Positions 1 through 14,025 of a stretch of DNA of 64,000 nucleotides are shown in pieces. A program made the position numbers and the translations under genes. Origin of the DNA: Gymnogyps californianus (Eukaryota > Chordata > Aves > Accipitriformes > Cathartidae). Where the stretch lies: positions 4,340,001 to 4,404,000 of the forward strand of contig NC_059486.1 in the NCBI RefSeq assembly GCF_018139145.2, in the 5' to 3' direction. Positions within the stretch are counted from its first letter, which is position 1. Each line of letters starts with the position of its first letter. The notes under the pieces were generated by a model. That model had not been told where the DNA came from. It did no database searches and saw only the letters and a program-made list of their open reading frames with translations.

Positions 1-3000
1 AAAAAAATAGCATCTTTTAAACAGTGGAAATCCTATCCAAGCAGCATAAACAGATCTGAATATAGATCCGTCCAGGCAAAGTGCCAGTTACAAAATTTGA
101 GACACACATAAAGATGATGAAATGAAGGACAAAAATATTAGTATAAATTCTGAATTCATTAAAAGCATTAGAAGCACAAATTCTGCCCATGAGATGTAGA
201 ATGCCCCAGCTACCAGCAAAAGGAGGATTCCAGCAATAAAGAACAGGGACACTAAAGAGACACTGCAATCGTATCCATATTTAGTACAGTCTTATTGAGT
301 CATTCCTATCCTGAAGGCTCGTAAGTGGAATATCAGAACACAGGCTCAAGAGATTTTAGTTCTTGAAGAGAATATTTTTCATTAACTCCAGCAACTTCTC
401 ATTCAGTAAGTAACAAGCATATCTCCCAAGAGCATAAATGCAAAGAACATTCAACAAATGCAAATCTACCCTTAAAAACCAAGGTATCTCGTTTGAAAAG
501 CCTGTGCCTATAAGGAGAAATAAAGTCCCAGCAAATCTCACCCAGATACTAGGGATGCCAAATAAAGGTTAGTATATTGAGATATAAATAAAGACAAGTT
601 AAAAAGACTTGCTGGCTTGACCTGCCAACCACTGAGGTGGGTTGTTTCCCTTTTTTTGAGAAAAGGAACTTTTGTCAAATGTGGGATGTGGTTTAACTGG
701 CTTGTTAAAAATCTACTTACTACGAAAGTACTCTCAAAATGGTGGATTTTTCTTTTTAAGAAGTTTTCGCGTCTGCAAGGGTTCTCTGCAACAGAGAGTG
801 GGAGCAGACTTGGAAGCAACACCGAACTCTTTAAGCCAAAAAGTGTAAGTCATCATCAGCAACTGACTTTACACAAAGCGCTGCCAAAAGCACAATGTAA
901 GCTCACAGAGCAGGGCAGGGGGAAATGACAACAAAGTATTTAACATTTTTGAGTCATGTGGATCTTAGTACTACTTATAACTATAATAGGTAGAAAGTTT
1001 TAAAATGAAGCTTTCAATCTGATGAACATTCTACTAAAAAAGATAACCCAAGTAATTACAGATAGTGGGCAAGCAACATCTTTGAAAGACAACAGGGTAC
1101 AAGGGGCCAAGAGGCACGTAGTTTAAAAAAAAAAAAAAAATCTAATTAAAGCAGATTTTTTTTTTTACTTTAAAAGCAGCTTCTGGGAATGAAAGGAGGA
1201 CAATGTTCCAGAAATGAATGTGGGAACTGGTCCCCCAGTCTACTTTGGGAGAAGATGTGGGTGGTAATTTGACGGAGATTGCTGATGGCTCCACAGCTCT
1301 AGAGCTCTGCATTTTTTTATTTTTTTTTTTTTTTTTTTTAGCATTGGCAGAAGAATGTGGCTCAAGAGTTTCACAATGTCATGACAGAGGCCCACTGAAA
1401 GAAAGGAAATTGTTAAAGCCAGACAGAAAACTAACATTTTTAGAACTGGAATATATTGTAGCCAGTGGATGGAGAAGAGGGGGAGAACATTTAAGGTTTT
1501 CTTATCTCTTCCTACTGTGAGAAGGTAGATGACCTATCATTCTACCTATCATCTGGCATCATGACAGAAGTATTAGTCACAAGTCTCTTGCTTGTTTCAT
1601 CACCAGCAAGAGAAATAGCGAGGATTTCTTTTTACCAAGAGCAGTATTAATAAAGCAATTAAACACATGACAGCTTTTTCATCTCAGTGCCCTGCACAGA
1701 AGTTGTTGTTTTGTTATTAGACAAAGAAAAATTTTATTCTATCAACCGAAGGCTGTTTTACTCACAAGAGAACTCATGACCACAGCAAACTGCAATTTAA
1801 AAAAAATTACAAAGACCAAAGAGAAAGCAGATTTTTGAGAGGTAAGGATGAGTAAGAGAGACCAATCTCCAGCGCTGACCAAAAATGGAAATGCCAGCAA
1901 TACTGAAATAGAAGCAGCATGAGAATAAACTTCCCTTTCATAGGTACATGAAATAAATCCTTCTTCAAATTACTTTCTAAAAAAGGGTTTTCAGCATGAT
2001 CTCCAATTGTTCCTCCACCAATCCTATGATAAAAGTCAACAATCATCTGAGATAACTGGAGAGAATATTTTGCACTAGTCTACAGAAGTCAAGATTCCCA
2101 GCCCCTACATTTCTGCTTTGCTGAAAATTAAGTTGACTTCTTTGTCTCAACTCATCATACTCTTCCCTGCTACACACTGAACTAGGGCATAGTGGAAAAT
2201 TGATTAGTCTTCTTATCAAGTACCTAGATATATGTATATTTTATACGGACACGTACCTACTCACATCACCATCATCCCATTACTGTTGGGTACTTTAAAA
2301 TTAATCTGATTCACTTCAGAACCACACCGGCATTCACAACGCACAGAGAAACAGAGGGACAAGGCTCTTTCACTTACACATTGAATGTACAAAGACAACC
2401 TCCCACACGCACAGCAGTGCAATTGCCCCCTCGCTGAGAACAATATTCCACTCCTATCTCTGCGACAAATCCAAGCCTAACTGCTTAAAGCAGCTGGAAA
2501 ATAGACTAACTCCCACTCCTCCCCCCCCCCCAAAATAGAAAATAAAAAACCAGCTGTTTCTGCCAAGCAAGCACTGAATACACTGCATTCCATTTCATTA
2601 AAACAATTACTCAGAAGGCAGCCAAGAATTACATAAAGCTTCCTCCCTGCACCACCCCCAGACCCTTCTCTTCAACCTTCCTTCCCAACAAACAGCTTCC
2701 CAACTCTGCAAAGACAGGCTCACGCCAGATCGACACTGCTCCGGAGAAAGTGGCACCGAACGCCCCACATTGCACTGGCTATTCCATCCCACGTAGAGTG
2801 TTTTTCAAACCTAAGCAATGCAATCAGAGGACTCTAGCAGATCCAGACAGCCTAGAAGGTCTCCGAGTTTCACACCACCGTAAGCTGTACCATGGTGATC
2901 TGTTTCATGTAGTTTTCTCCCTCACATTTGACAGTAAAGTAGCATCCAATAAATTGAGACCTTAACCAACTCTTACAGAAAAATGAACGACAACCTAACA

Positions 3001-5429
3001 GATTTTATCTCTAACTCACATGGCCAAGGCTTTTAAGCATGATCCCAAGGCAAAAGGTGCTGGAGGCACCAGATTTAAGCAATTAAGAAGTACGGGAGCA
3101 GCATGCCAGAGCAGCTGTGCTTGTGAGGCACTGCCCAAGGGAACTGCTCAGGACAGCCAAGTAGCAAATCTCAGATTAAGCACCAGCAGGATAGATTGAA
3201 AACTACAAGCTTAGGGTTGTAAAAACCTGACTGACAAATTCATCCCAAATTCACAGAGCCACTCCACAGCTCCCAGCCTGACTGACAGCACTGAGCTCCT
3301 CACATTTCACAGCAGAAATAAAAGGCAGCTTCTTCTGGCCAACACTGCTCACCCACCCACAACACTGAGTTGGCCACTGATAAGAGATTTCATGACGTGG
3401 ATGAAATGGCATTTCATTCCCTCCCCCAGTGCTCCAGCTCTCTGCAGGGATCCTGTCTAACTGCTGGAGCTGCTCGCAGCCAGGCAGAATAGTTCCAGCT
3501 GTGTATCACGCTGCCTAACCAGACCTACACAGCCCAAGAAAAGTCTCCCACACAAAACCATAATGAACAAGATGGAGCGCTGCAAGCCAGAAGTACTACT
3601 CCTAGGCATCTTACTCTTGTGGACCACCTCTGCCCAAAAGGGGTAACTTGCTAGCAGCAACAAAAAAAACCTAGTCCCAAGGCAGCTGCTGGTGCTCAGG
3701 AATGGGGAGCAGCAGACGCAACTAATGGTCAAACAAGATGAGCAGCAGAGAAGACCAGCCAGGCCATCATCTTATTCCAACTCGTGGGGCACCTCAAGTA
3801 ACCTCAACTGACATGCAGTTAGCCTTAGGCTCTTTTGTCTGACCCAGCTGAAATTAGTGGCTCCAACCCAAAAGAAACCTTTTCAGACAGAAGCCTTGAA
3901 CTTGTTTAGAACCATGAAAGAGGATAGAGCAAGGGAGTATTAAGCCCCTAATCCATGGCAAATCATTTACAGCCCTCTGCCCGTGACCTTTTCTACTTCT
4001 GGGGTTTTTTTGCCCCCTCCTGCTCTTAGAAAAACCCAGCCTAATCACAGTCCCTGAACCACCACAAACCTCCCTATAGCACCAAGTGAAATTCTCTGCT
4101 CACCTTGCTCTTCAGGGATGGAAATAAAGCAAGATCCTATCAGGCGTCTAGACAGACACAGGATTAATTCTGTCTGCCAGCTCAATTTTGTGACAAAAAC
4201 ATGGAATTGGTTTATTCCTGGAGACCCCATACAGTTTGATTTATAGCTGAGCCGTTTAAAGCACAATTCCCCATGCAAAGTGTCATTCAGAAACTTTATT
4301 CCCTAGAGCGCCCTTTACTTTTTTTGACGTTCTTCACATCATTTGCAAAATGTTAGAGGTTTAAACACGTGCAATAAACAGTAAAAAAACAAGAAATCAA
4401 GCTACACTCCACTGCATGCTGCCAGCCAGACATACTCAGTAGCTCACCCAGCAAAGCCATCTACACCAAACTTGCATATGATAATAAGAACACCATGATA
4501 AGTGGCATGACAAACTGTATTTGAAGACTTCAGACTACCTCATCATCATTTAAATAACTTGAACTAAACTTGTTCACAGTGTAGAGACAGTCCAGCACAG
4601 GGAAAAAGGAGCCAAGCAGTAACAGTGCAGGCTGCCTCCCTCTGTGGCCTGCCATAAGTTCTCTTGGATCCTCAGCTTATAGTTGTCTCAAACTGCTTAA
4701 ATAAATTTCCCATGTAAATTCAGAATAATTACTGTCTGCTATAAGAAAAAGTTGCATCTATATGAGCAGAAAAAGAGCTTACTAGACTTCTAAACAGCAC
4801 AAACACATAACCTCAGGGACTCAAGTTCCTGTAACTGAAACACCAACACCCAACTTGTTCCACAGCACTCCAGTTGCCGTTTCTACTTCGTTTGCTTCAT
4901 TGGGATTTAAAAACATACATACACAGAAAAGAAAGGATGGATTTTAACACCAGTCAGTCAAGGGAGACTGTCCCCAGCCAGCTGGTTTCTGCTGCTCTGG
5001 GGCCATTTGCAATGAGAATAAGCACAAATGGGAAAAATAGCTAAGAGTGATAGGAGAAAGTCATCACCCACCTCCTATTTTTATGGTATATCTTTAGCAC
5101 ATGACATTCTTTGAATGACTTCATGATGCTCTGTGGTAAAGGGAAAGACTAGAGTAGAACTACTGTGGAGAACTTGGAAAGGAAAGGAAATCTTTTCTCC
5201 CTACTCACAGCCTGTCATAACAGAGGATGAAGAAAGGATGAGCAATCAGAAAGGCAGAGAGGGAACATTAAACAGGGCTGAGAAGTTTTTTTATAAAAAC
5301 TTATAAATCTAATTCAAACTTGCCATTGTAAGCTTTTCCAGCAATGGTGACCAGAAAAGCTCGAAAGAGTTACTATTCTGATATATTCACTGGAAGCTGT
5401 TTCAGAAACACAAAGATCTCAACAAACAT

Positions 5430-5530
5430 TAACTGTACTTTGCAGGTAAGGAGCTATTATCCCTATTTCACAGACAGAGAAACAATATGCCTAAAGTCAG
5501 GGCAAGTTTTTGAGGCTGTGGATAAATGGT
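5430..5530 (-). repeat. MIR/CORE-SINE-like relic
   Basis: The stretch around 5440-5500 reads 'ctattatccctatttcaca' followed by 'gacagagaaac'. This resembles the reverse orientation of the conserved MIR segment (ATTATCCCCATTTTACAGATGAGGAAAC) and continues with a 'caaggtcac'-like remnant. It is heavily diverged, as expected of a repeat predating the amniote split. The call rests on recalled consensus only. Confidence 0.4.
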
Positions 5531-6606
5531 TACCTTATGCTAGATTAAACATAAGCCACAGCTAAAAGAGGTGGCCTCACCTACTTCCCAGTCCACTGTC
5601 CATGTAAAAAAATGACTTTCAGAAGAATCAGCTTGCTGATCCAGCTAACTGCACAATGGTTATTGTGGACACAAGGAAAGGAGATGGGGCAGGGAACACA
5701 ACACACCTTACAGCAGCCAGCAGTTAAATCAGGTTAAACCAATTTGAAATCACAACTTGCACTTTCTCTCAAATCCATTTAACTTTAGCCCAAAATGGAA
5801 AGGAATGGTGCCACTCCTTGCTTCTACACTGCACTGGATCTAGTTATCTTGCCACAGGGCGAGACAGTTCAGCTTACTGATCCAATGGCAAATCATTTGT
5901 TCAATTTGGGGGAAAGGGCTGGTTTTCCAAAAGATCGGAAATTTGAACCAATTCACTCGAGAGCCTGATACTCACTAAGTAAGTAGCAAGAACACAAGAG
6001 ATAGGGAAGCTGGCATGACCACTTTTGGCTGCCATCTGAAACTGGATGAGATGCGAGGTGAGATTTTACAAACACTGAAACAAGAATAGGACCCAAAGGT
6101 CTCCACAGTTCCCTACCTAGCATTTTCAAATATAATAGCCTAGCAGTCATGACAAACCTGTACCTCCAGGGCTTGTTATTAAACCTAAGTTAGTTAGGAC
6201 AGGCTAAAGTGAGCAAGAAACTCATTCCCTAAATCCCATCTTCTTATCATATCCCGGGGAAGCTTCCCACAGACAATGTCTCACTTCAGGCAGCTGGAGT
6301 AGAAGAGCATCTTCATTAACAGCTTCCGCATCAGACAAAAAGGGACACAGAAGATCAGTACACAAAGGGAGGGAGGCGTACTCTGAGACGCAGAGCGGGA
6401 AACTGGGACCAGAGGTCCTATTCACTCGCACTGATTTTCAACTAGCACAAACACAACTGAATTCAGAATCTGTTCTGGCTATCTCCAAAGCCGCAGTAGA
6501 TCCTGGATATCACAACTAACACATTCGTCCGATTCAAACAGATTTGTTTTGTGGCCATGGGCAGGCTTTTCCTCCTTCTAGTTGCACAGATTTGATTTAA
6601 GGAATT

Positions 6607-6621
6607 TATATATATATATAT
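6607..6621. repeat. (TA)n microsatellite
   Basis: A short uninterrupted TA dinucleotide run inside the PXN intron. Confidence 0.9.
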
Positions 6622-8704
6622 CTGTCCTAGCAGTAGATCAGAAAAACAACTCTGATCTAACTAGAAATGCATTAGTATTGCTTGTTCTGCTGCCAGAGTG
6701 AAGAATTTTATCCGTCCTTTCTGCAGTTTCACAACTTGTTTGATATAATAAATACACTTCAAGGGCAAAGAGGTGAGGAAAAAAGGGTCTGGAGAAATTG
6801 AAGTATCATGATTCCCTGGGAAAGAAAGAACAAGTAGAGACACAGAGTTAAAGAAGATGTATGAGAAGCTACCCATTTCTTTCTAGTGGTAGAGATGGTG
6901 TCAGAGGATCAATTTTGACCAGGAGGGCAGCTGAACACTTGGGACAAGTTGACCTCTCCCAGCGAGGGACAAAGAAGCTAAAGACAGCACAGAGTCCAGC
7001 CTTTCCATGGAAATAGAGCAACAAGAAAAGAAGCCTCTCTCTGCATCGCACACTGCTCGAGGCAGAGGACTCCCTGTCTGGGTTGCTCAGGACAATGAAG
7101 TCCCTGTTTTATGAAGGGTCACAACAGCTAAGAAGCTGAAACAAGTCAGAACCCCATTGTGCAGAGTATTAGTTCTGTTTACAGTCTTCTCGCCCAGCAG
7201 CAGGAATGACTCAGAAACCTGAGCCAGTAGAAAGCCAAGGGACGAAATTACTTTACCAGTGTTTCCCCCCAATACCATTTCCTGGGCGTAGCTGACCATG
7301 AGCAATTTCACACTAAACTTTCAGTCAAATAAGACCAAAACCCACTGCATATAACTTCCAAACTGAAGGAACTGAGTCAGAAACAGGCAAGCATCGCCCT
7401 CAGAAGAGGGACGGACAGCATAGCCCTGCAGAGCACAGCAATCTTCCAAATGTTAGGACAGATGACAGATGCAAACACATGCACCCCCCTCCACACTCCC
7501 ATGAAAAATCAATGGCGAGATTGCTCCCTTTAAAGTCAGTCTTGAGAGGATTAAGCCCTGAAGACAGGGTGGGTTAGAGTTCCTAAACCAGAGGGAAACA
7601 ACTTTTAAAGTAAAATCTCTTGTGCCACTGAATATTTGCACCCAGAACTGTGAAGCCACATTGCTAGACAATCCTGCAAAAGAAAAATCCTTCTAGAAGT
7701 GAGCAAGCCCATCTAAAATAAGCTTACAGCCTAGTTTACATGCACAGCCAAAACACTGCCATAAATATATTCTCATTAAACAGAAATAACTTATTTGTAA
7801 AACACCTTTTACAAGCTTCAGTGAATGCTTTTTGAGTGTAAAATCCAGTTAAAAAAAAATCTGAAGCTGTTAAAAAAAAGGGCAGTAGAGAAGCGAGAAT
7901 TTCAAAGCCATCAAAAGAAAGCTTCTAAAAGCAACACCATTTCTGTTAGGTTACCAAAGCAAAAAAAAAAAAAAAAAAAGTTTCACAAGCAGTGTTTGCA
8001 AACAACACCTTTCAGAAAAAGGCTGTAAAAAACATTCAAAGTCAAAATCAAACAGTATCTGACTAAAGCAAATGTAAAGTTTCCTTTCTCCTACTCCTCT
8101 CACCATAAAATATGACACACTACATGAATTAGGTTTCTTCCTCTGCAACCAGCAGATCCTAATGGATCTGTTCACACATACTACTTACACGAGGTAGCAC
8201 CACAGAATCAAGAATCATTCAACATCTAATTCAATATCTCAAATTGTCTGAAGCAAATACGTGCAGTTGGTCACTTGCGTGCTGGAAGCACACCATGTAA
8301 CAACATGCTGCACTTTGGTAATCCCCTGAAAGGGGCAATAGCCCTGAGTTAGGATTTTCACTCTTTAGGACAAAGTTTTACTCTCTGTGCCAATTTACAA
8401 CACTGCAGAACGGCAAACTCATTCAGCAAGCTTCCGGTCATACTCCAAGCACATCCGCAAAATATGCTTCCTTAGAGAGATTCAAGGAAGACAATCTGGA
8501 CAAGCCTGGTCAGCTGCTTGAATTCGTCGTCTCCTCCCCCCCTTCCCACAATGTGCTATTCTAGTTTACACCCGGACCCAGCACTGAGTGTCCTGTGCCA
8601 CGGAGGCTCCCCCAGCTCAATGGGGTGCACCAGTTCCGCCTGCAGAGCCCTGAAACAGTTTCCCGTGTGAGCTGTGCACTGTAACACCACTTCTTCAACA
8701 CTGA

Positions 8705-8719
8705 GGGGGGGGGGGGGGG
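8705..8719. repeat. poly-G tract, 15 nt
   Basis: Fifteen consecutive G on the plus strand in the PXN intron. Such tracts are prone to length error in assemblies. Confidence 0.9.
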
Positions 8720-10849
8720 AAAGGAACAAAGTTTTTTTCAACTCCAAATGAATCCCCAAAGCAACACAGATCCATTCTCACAGATGTTTCCAGCCCAAGC
8801 AGCATGAAATTGAGATACTTCTGGACCTCCATTTTACAGTGCACAAGTACACACCGATCAACTCCATCAGCTCCAGGGAGGAGATTTTTGATAAATTCAG
8901 CGAGCTAAGAACTGACACACCAACAGGCTCTGTGAGGTGTTCCCTCATCCATCAGGTCCATCAGTCACTAGTCATTTCTGCACCACACAGATTCAGAAGC
9001 ATGGTGTGGAAATACCTAAGCCGATTTTACTTGACATCAACTCTGAACCTGCACGGCGTATTAGCTCAGGCTCAATGCTGAACTACTTTTGGGCCAAAAC
9101 GGGCCCTGGAAGCAGTGCAGCTATGTCCGTGTGGCATTGTGCCTGAATCAACAAGTCCTGCCGGACCAGCTTGACTCTGGACAGAGCCAGTGCAGAAGTC
9201 TGTATCCATGGCACAGTTAATCCACAACTCAGATAATCCACCCATAGATAATGAGGAAAGAAAAACAAACAACTCCCACTTCAGTTCAAAAGTTTGACTT
9301 ATTTCAGGGGAGTTGTATCAGCACAGCATTGTTCCTTTATTTATGCATCCCAAGGTGAATGGCTTTAGAAAAATAAGTGAGCAATTTTGGGGCTAACAGT
9401 AATTTCCAGAGGGAAAATAGCTGGTGTGCCTTTCCATGGTGAACTTTGTACAGCAAAGAAGAGCTTAGAGAAAGAAAGGGTCCCACTTTTTTCGTTCAAC
9501 TGCGTACTGTTAAATAATCAGATCTTGTCCAGTCTGAAAGACTGTACAAAAATTGAGAAAGACATGGTGTAATTAAGACCTGATGAAATCAAGTTGCTGA
9601 GAAAAAGTTCTATTTCAAAAACCAGATCACAACTTTAACTTTTGGTTGTGCCAATACATTTAACACCTCAGAAGAACAAAACAGACAAATTCAGATCTTT
9701 TTCAGACTTTCTTTGCAGTTCACGTCTAATCCTCCTACAGAGGAAAGGAAAAATGTGTTGAAACTGCAGTGGCCTATTCAGACAACTGGAAAGTCACACT
9801 ACCACTGTTCAAGAAATGCAACGATTGCAGTGGGTACAGTACAGCTCCCATGGTTCGTTAAAGAGCATGTTGATGAGACACTAAACTGGCCCTACACAAT
9901 GCTATCTGTATGCTCACCTTGAAGGGCTACTCAGCAAGTCAATACACAGACTGGGTGAATCCTGTTCTGACTAGCAACGCATTCCTGAACACGCTAGAAA
10001 CTTGCACCAAATCTCCGAGAGATAACCAGGCTGAGGGATATGAGAAACGGTAAACAGAACTGTCTCCCCTTAAAGAAACAATAACTGTAAGAAGCAGCTG
10101 CAGCAGAAATTCATTCTGTTTGCACCACCAGCTACCTCATCCGGGCAGAGGGTGAGGTTTCACTCCCTAAGAATGAATCCTTCATGGTGCAGCTATCAGC
10201 AGGAAGCCATGCAGCTGATGGACTCCTTGTCCCATAAGTTTTATCATTAGCCCAATTTAGAGTCTGTTTTCTGAAGGTGTGACCACCAGCCTTATGCCAG
10301 CACTGTGATGTGAGCTTCCAGGTCCAGTAATAGAACTGCAATTTTCTTGGAGCATATCTTAACAGAACGTCTGGTTTCTATTAAAGGTAGGATGGAAGTA
10401 ACGGATCGCGGCCCCTCCCCAGTGTCTGATTTAATCTGTTTCATAAGCGGAACTCAGTCACCCTAATGTCTCCCAGAGCACAAGGGATTTTGGCAAATCC
10501 ACCCCCTTTCCGGCGTGGTACCAAAGGAACTCAAACTCTCTAGATCTTTCCAGTGAGACCACTTGCCTGACATTTCCCCACTACACGGTTTCGGAAGGTT
10601 TCGGCGTACCTGGGCAAAGCCAAGGGAGAAAGACGAGCTCTGAGCCCGCCGGCAGGCTGGGCAGGGGCTGTGCTCTGCGCACCCCCGAGGGCTCCCCAGC
10701 GATCACTCTATACGCATGCAAAGTTACAGATCTCGCCCAAGAATAGGCTCGAGAGGTTGCGGCAGCGGCAGGGGAGGAGGTGTCTGCTGAAGCCCGACCA
10801 CGCTCCACACTGCTCCCGGGGCACGGCACCGAAGGGCGCCTTTCCCGGC

Positions 10850-11650
10850 CGGGGCACAGCCGGGACAAACACCGGCGGCCCGGACCGGGGGCGGGCGGCG
10901 GCGGCGGCCCCAGGGCAGCCCAGCCGAGGGGCCTGGGGGCGGGCGGCGGCGCGGACCGGGCGGCGCGGCGAGCCGGGAGGGCCTGCGCGGTCCGCGGGGA
11001 GCGACACGTCCCCGGGCGCCGGCAGGCCCGGCCCGAGCCCCACGGCGCGGAGCCGGCGGCGGCGCTGAGGGGCGCAGCGTGGCCGGGCGGGCCGCGGCCG
11101 CCGCGGGGGCTGCCCGGGGCGCTGAGGGGCGGCGCCCCCCGCCGCGGGGAGTACGCGCGGCTCGGAACTCACCCAAGTCGTCCATGGTGCCGCCGTGCCC
11201 GGTCCGCCGCGCCCGGTCCGCCGCCGGTGCCGCCGCCCGCCTCGGCGCCTCGCAACTTTCCCGGCCCGCCCCCGCGCGCGCCCGCGGCCCGCGCGCGCCC
11301 CCGCCGCGCCGCGCCCGCCCGGCGCTGCCCCCTGCCGGCGGCAGCGGGAGCCGCCAGCCCGCCGGGCAGGCCCCGGGGAGGGGCGGGGGGGGGGGCACTC
11401 GGCTTCCCGGCCCCGGCCGGGGCTAGCCGCGTCCCCGAGCGCCGGTGCGCAGACCCCGGGGTGGAAAAGTGCCCGGGGGAAATGCCGGGCGGGGACAGCA
11501 GCGCCCAGAGCTCCCTGCCCTCGCGGCGGGGCTCCGTCCCCGGGGCAAAGCCTGCCCTGCCGCAAGGAGCCGTCCTGCCCGGGCGAGGCACCGGCCTGAG
11601 ACCCCACGCACGTCCGAGGCTGCCGGTGCCCGGCCAGGAACACAACCCAA
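10850..11650. promoter_or_regulatory. PXN: CpG island, PXN promoter
   Basis: A dense CpG block with many GC boxes surrounds the first PXN coding exon and extends to its upstream side (higher coordinates, since the gene is on the minus strand). No TATA box is evident. A CpG-island promoter suits a broadly expressed focal-adhesion gene. The boundaries are by eye. Long open frames on both strands here are by-products of GC richness. Confidence 0.75.
11173..11185 (-). CDS. PXN: Paxillin, first coding exon (MDDL, phase 1)
   Basis: Paxillin is a focal-adhesion scaffold with N-terminal LD motifs that bind FAK and vinculin, and C-terminal LIM domains. Only its first exon is present: on the minus strand ATG GAC GAC TTG G, followed at once by the consensus donor gtgagt, with C at -3 upstream of the ATG (CACCATGG, a strong start context). 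In vertebrates the first PXN exon encodes just MDDL plus one base of the next Asp codon, which this matches in sequence and phase. Identification also rests on position: minus strand, next to a U4 gene pair and SIRT4, as in human 12q24.31. The exon is too short to prove alone. The rest of the gene lies left of the window. Confidence 0.85.
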
Positions 11651-13894
11651 AACCCTGTCCTCATCACTCGAGGAGCAGGACGCTCCCCAGGGGCACGTCC
11701 CCCCGAGGGCAGCCGTGCAGTCGTCCCAGGCTCGGCTGGGGTGCTGCTGCCCGGGAGGATCCCTGCACACTGCAGCTCCGTGCCCCAAAAGCCTTCAAGC
11801 AAATCAACATTTCTAAGCCCCAGATGATTTACCCGATCCACAGGAAAGCTTGGGCAGGTGAAAGTTTTCCTGACCAATTTTCCGCAAGCTGTTGCCACCA
11901 TAAAGGAAAGCCACCAACCACTTCTCCTTTGCTCTGTTTAAAAACTGTAACAGCCCTCATGTGAAAGTGCGTCTTGAACCACCATTTCCCACTTGCCTTT
12001 GCTTTCAAACCACTACCAAACCATGCTCCAACACAGCACAGTCCTCAGCCTTGCCCGAACCACAGAGCAGCTCCACCCTCATCAGAGCTAGTGTTTACCA
12101 TCGCACTCCAGCCAAGTCAACACAGCAGTAAAAACAGTTGCTCAGCCCAAGTGTTCAGCTCCTAATCTGATGAGAGAGACACCGAAAACTATCAGCGTGG
12201 GAACAGCTAAGGATCCAGGAAACATGACTCTTGTAGCACTTTTCCTTACAAAATTACTACCCCGTCACAGAATGTTCTCAGCGCTGACTAGCACATGTTC
12301 TCTTGTCGGGCCGAGATTACGGGACTGCATTTTCATAAAAACAGAGAACATGAGGTCAGCTGCTAGCAATCTCTGATGCTTTATTTTTCACTCTCTAGGC
12401 ACAAACACACCCAGTTTCCCCAGCTAGCACAATTCAACAGACATCATTATTTCCCGTGTTAAGACATGCTATAGTGAGAACTATCACTAGGGGGGCATGG
12501 AAATATCCCCTCTCTAGTCCCAGCCAATGCTTGCGAATAATCAACAGCCTCCAGGAAATTCATTCCAGGTTTTACTCCAAATCCAGGATTTCTCAGAAAA
12601 TGACATCCCTACCTAAATCTAAGTACAATACAACTATAAGCAAAGACTTTCACCTTGTGCTTCACCATCAATGCCAAGGATCTCGCCTGACCCCCCCCTT
12701 GCTGGTCCCTGAGCAAAATTTAAAACATTATTTGAAAGGACTGTTACATTTTCTCAAAACCTGTCACTGGCTGTACAATGTCAGCTTCAGGATGTGTCCC
12801 CGCAGGTGGAGCAACATAAACCACTAGCATTTACTGGTACCATAGTGGACCTAAGGTCATCACAAACATGTCCTTTCCTGGGATCTGTATGTTTCTTCTA
12901 GCAACACGTGACAGGCATCTGTTGACTTGGGCTGTATTTTTACCTCTGCATAAATAAAGTGCCCACTGTGCTCTGTTCATATTGTAGCCCGGTATGCAAT
13001 TTTTATCTTTAGTTTCCTACAGTGTCCTTTGGGAGTCTGGAAGTAAGTGCAAATCAAGAAAGCGGTTTCTATTTTGTCTCAGGGCTGAAATTAACATGTC
13101 ATGGCACCAATTAGGGTTGCACCCACAAGAAACAGGTTGTGTCCAAGCTGCCCAATGTAGGAAAAAAAAAAAAAAAAGTCATTGCCTCTAAAGCTTTGCC
13201 TATGGCTTCAGCACTGCTATGAAAGGGTCAGTGAGGTGGAAAGGCAGGGCTGTCACATCAGTGATACTATTCTCTAGTAATACGGCTTTTAAAACCAACC
13301 TTATTCTCATTGCACTCCTCATAGCCAGGTGCTGTTCATAACTCAATTCTTCACACACTAACATTTCTTAGGTAAAATTGCCAGTCCTTAACCCTCCCAT
13401 GATAGCCTAAGGAGTGGCGCAGGTTAAAACCCAAGCTGCTAAGACAACTGCTCAGCAGTGTGGGCTCAAGCTAAACTCACCCAAACAACATTCACCCTCT
13501 CCTGTCCTTCCTAACGCCCTGGAACTCCTGTTTTCTCATCACCTACCTGCTCTCTGCCTCAAACTCTCACTGACTCACAAACACCTGCTTGCTGCTCAAG
13601 CACCATTCTTCCGCAGCTGCCAGCTGCTGGCAGAAGCAGCTGCAGTACCCTGGTGACGGCCACCTCCAGCAAACTCTTTCCCACCAGAGCAGCGTACCCA
13701 AGGCATGCCCTGAGGGTGCTGGCGGGGCTGAGGGGGAAGTGACGCTGAGAGCAGCTACATCCCTCATAACTGGCGCCGCATGGGAAGCGCTAGGGAATGA
13801 AGGCAGGTAGTGCATCAGAGAAATACACGGGGCTTCCTCTTACGTTGTGCCCTGTGACTAAGGCACATTATGACTCTACTTACCCTTATCTTTC

Positions 13895-14025
13895 ACAGAA
13901 TGTGTGACAAGAAGTTATTGCTCCCAATTACAGATGGGAAACAGGGCTGGAAACTGGAAATAAAGTCAGACAGTGAGTCAGTATCAAGCTAATGTTGGAC
14001 TTCAGACTTCCTGGCTCCACACAAC
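13895..14025 (-). repeat. MIR/CORE-SINE-like relic
   Basis: The stretch reads 'ccaattacagatgggaaac', then a diverged 'aagtcagacagtgagtcagta' and 'cttcagacttcctggctcc'. This parallels the reverse-oriented MIR layout (CATTTTACAGATGGGGAAAC, then AGTCACACAGCTAGTAAG, then GGTCTTCTGACTCC). The order and spacing of three blocks make it better supported than a single match. Call from recalled consensus. Confidence 0.5.

Larger units (their letters stand above)
1..11172 (-). other. PXN: PXN intron 1 (partial), no exon seen
   Basis: This stretch follows the splice donor of the first paxillin exon and runs off the left edge of the window. I found no coding exon, RNA gene or intact mobile element in it. 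The short open frames here have no splice-site support and low coding character. It contains simple tracts such as a TA run at 6607-6621, 15 G at 8705-8719 and 19 A at 7961-7979, plus one MIR-like relic near 5.45 kb. That it is intron 1 is inferred from the exon at 11173-11185, because exon 2 of PXN is not in the window. Confidence 0.75.

Noticed and set aside
10708..11964. Long open frames (about 390 codons) on both strands
   Set aside because: They lie in the CpG island around PXN exon 1. Composition is Arg/Pro/Ala/Gly only and they conflict with each other on the two strands, as expected from GC-rich DNA with few stops.
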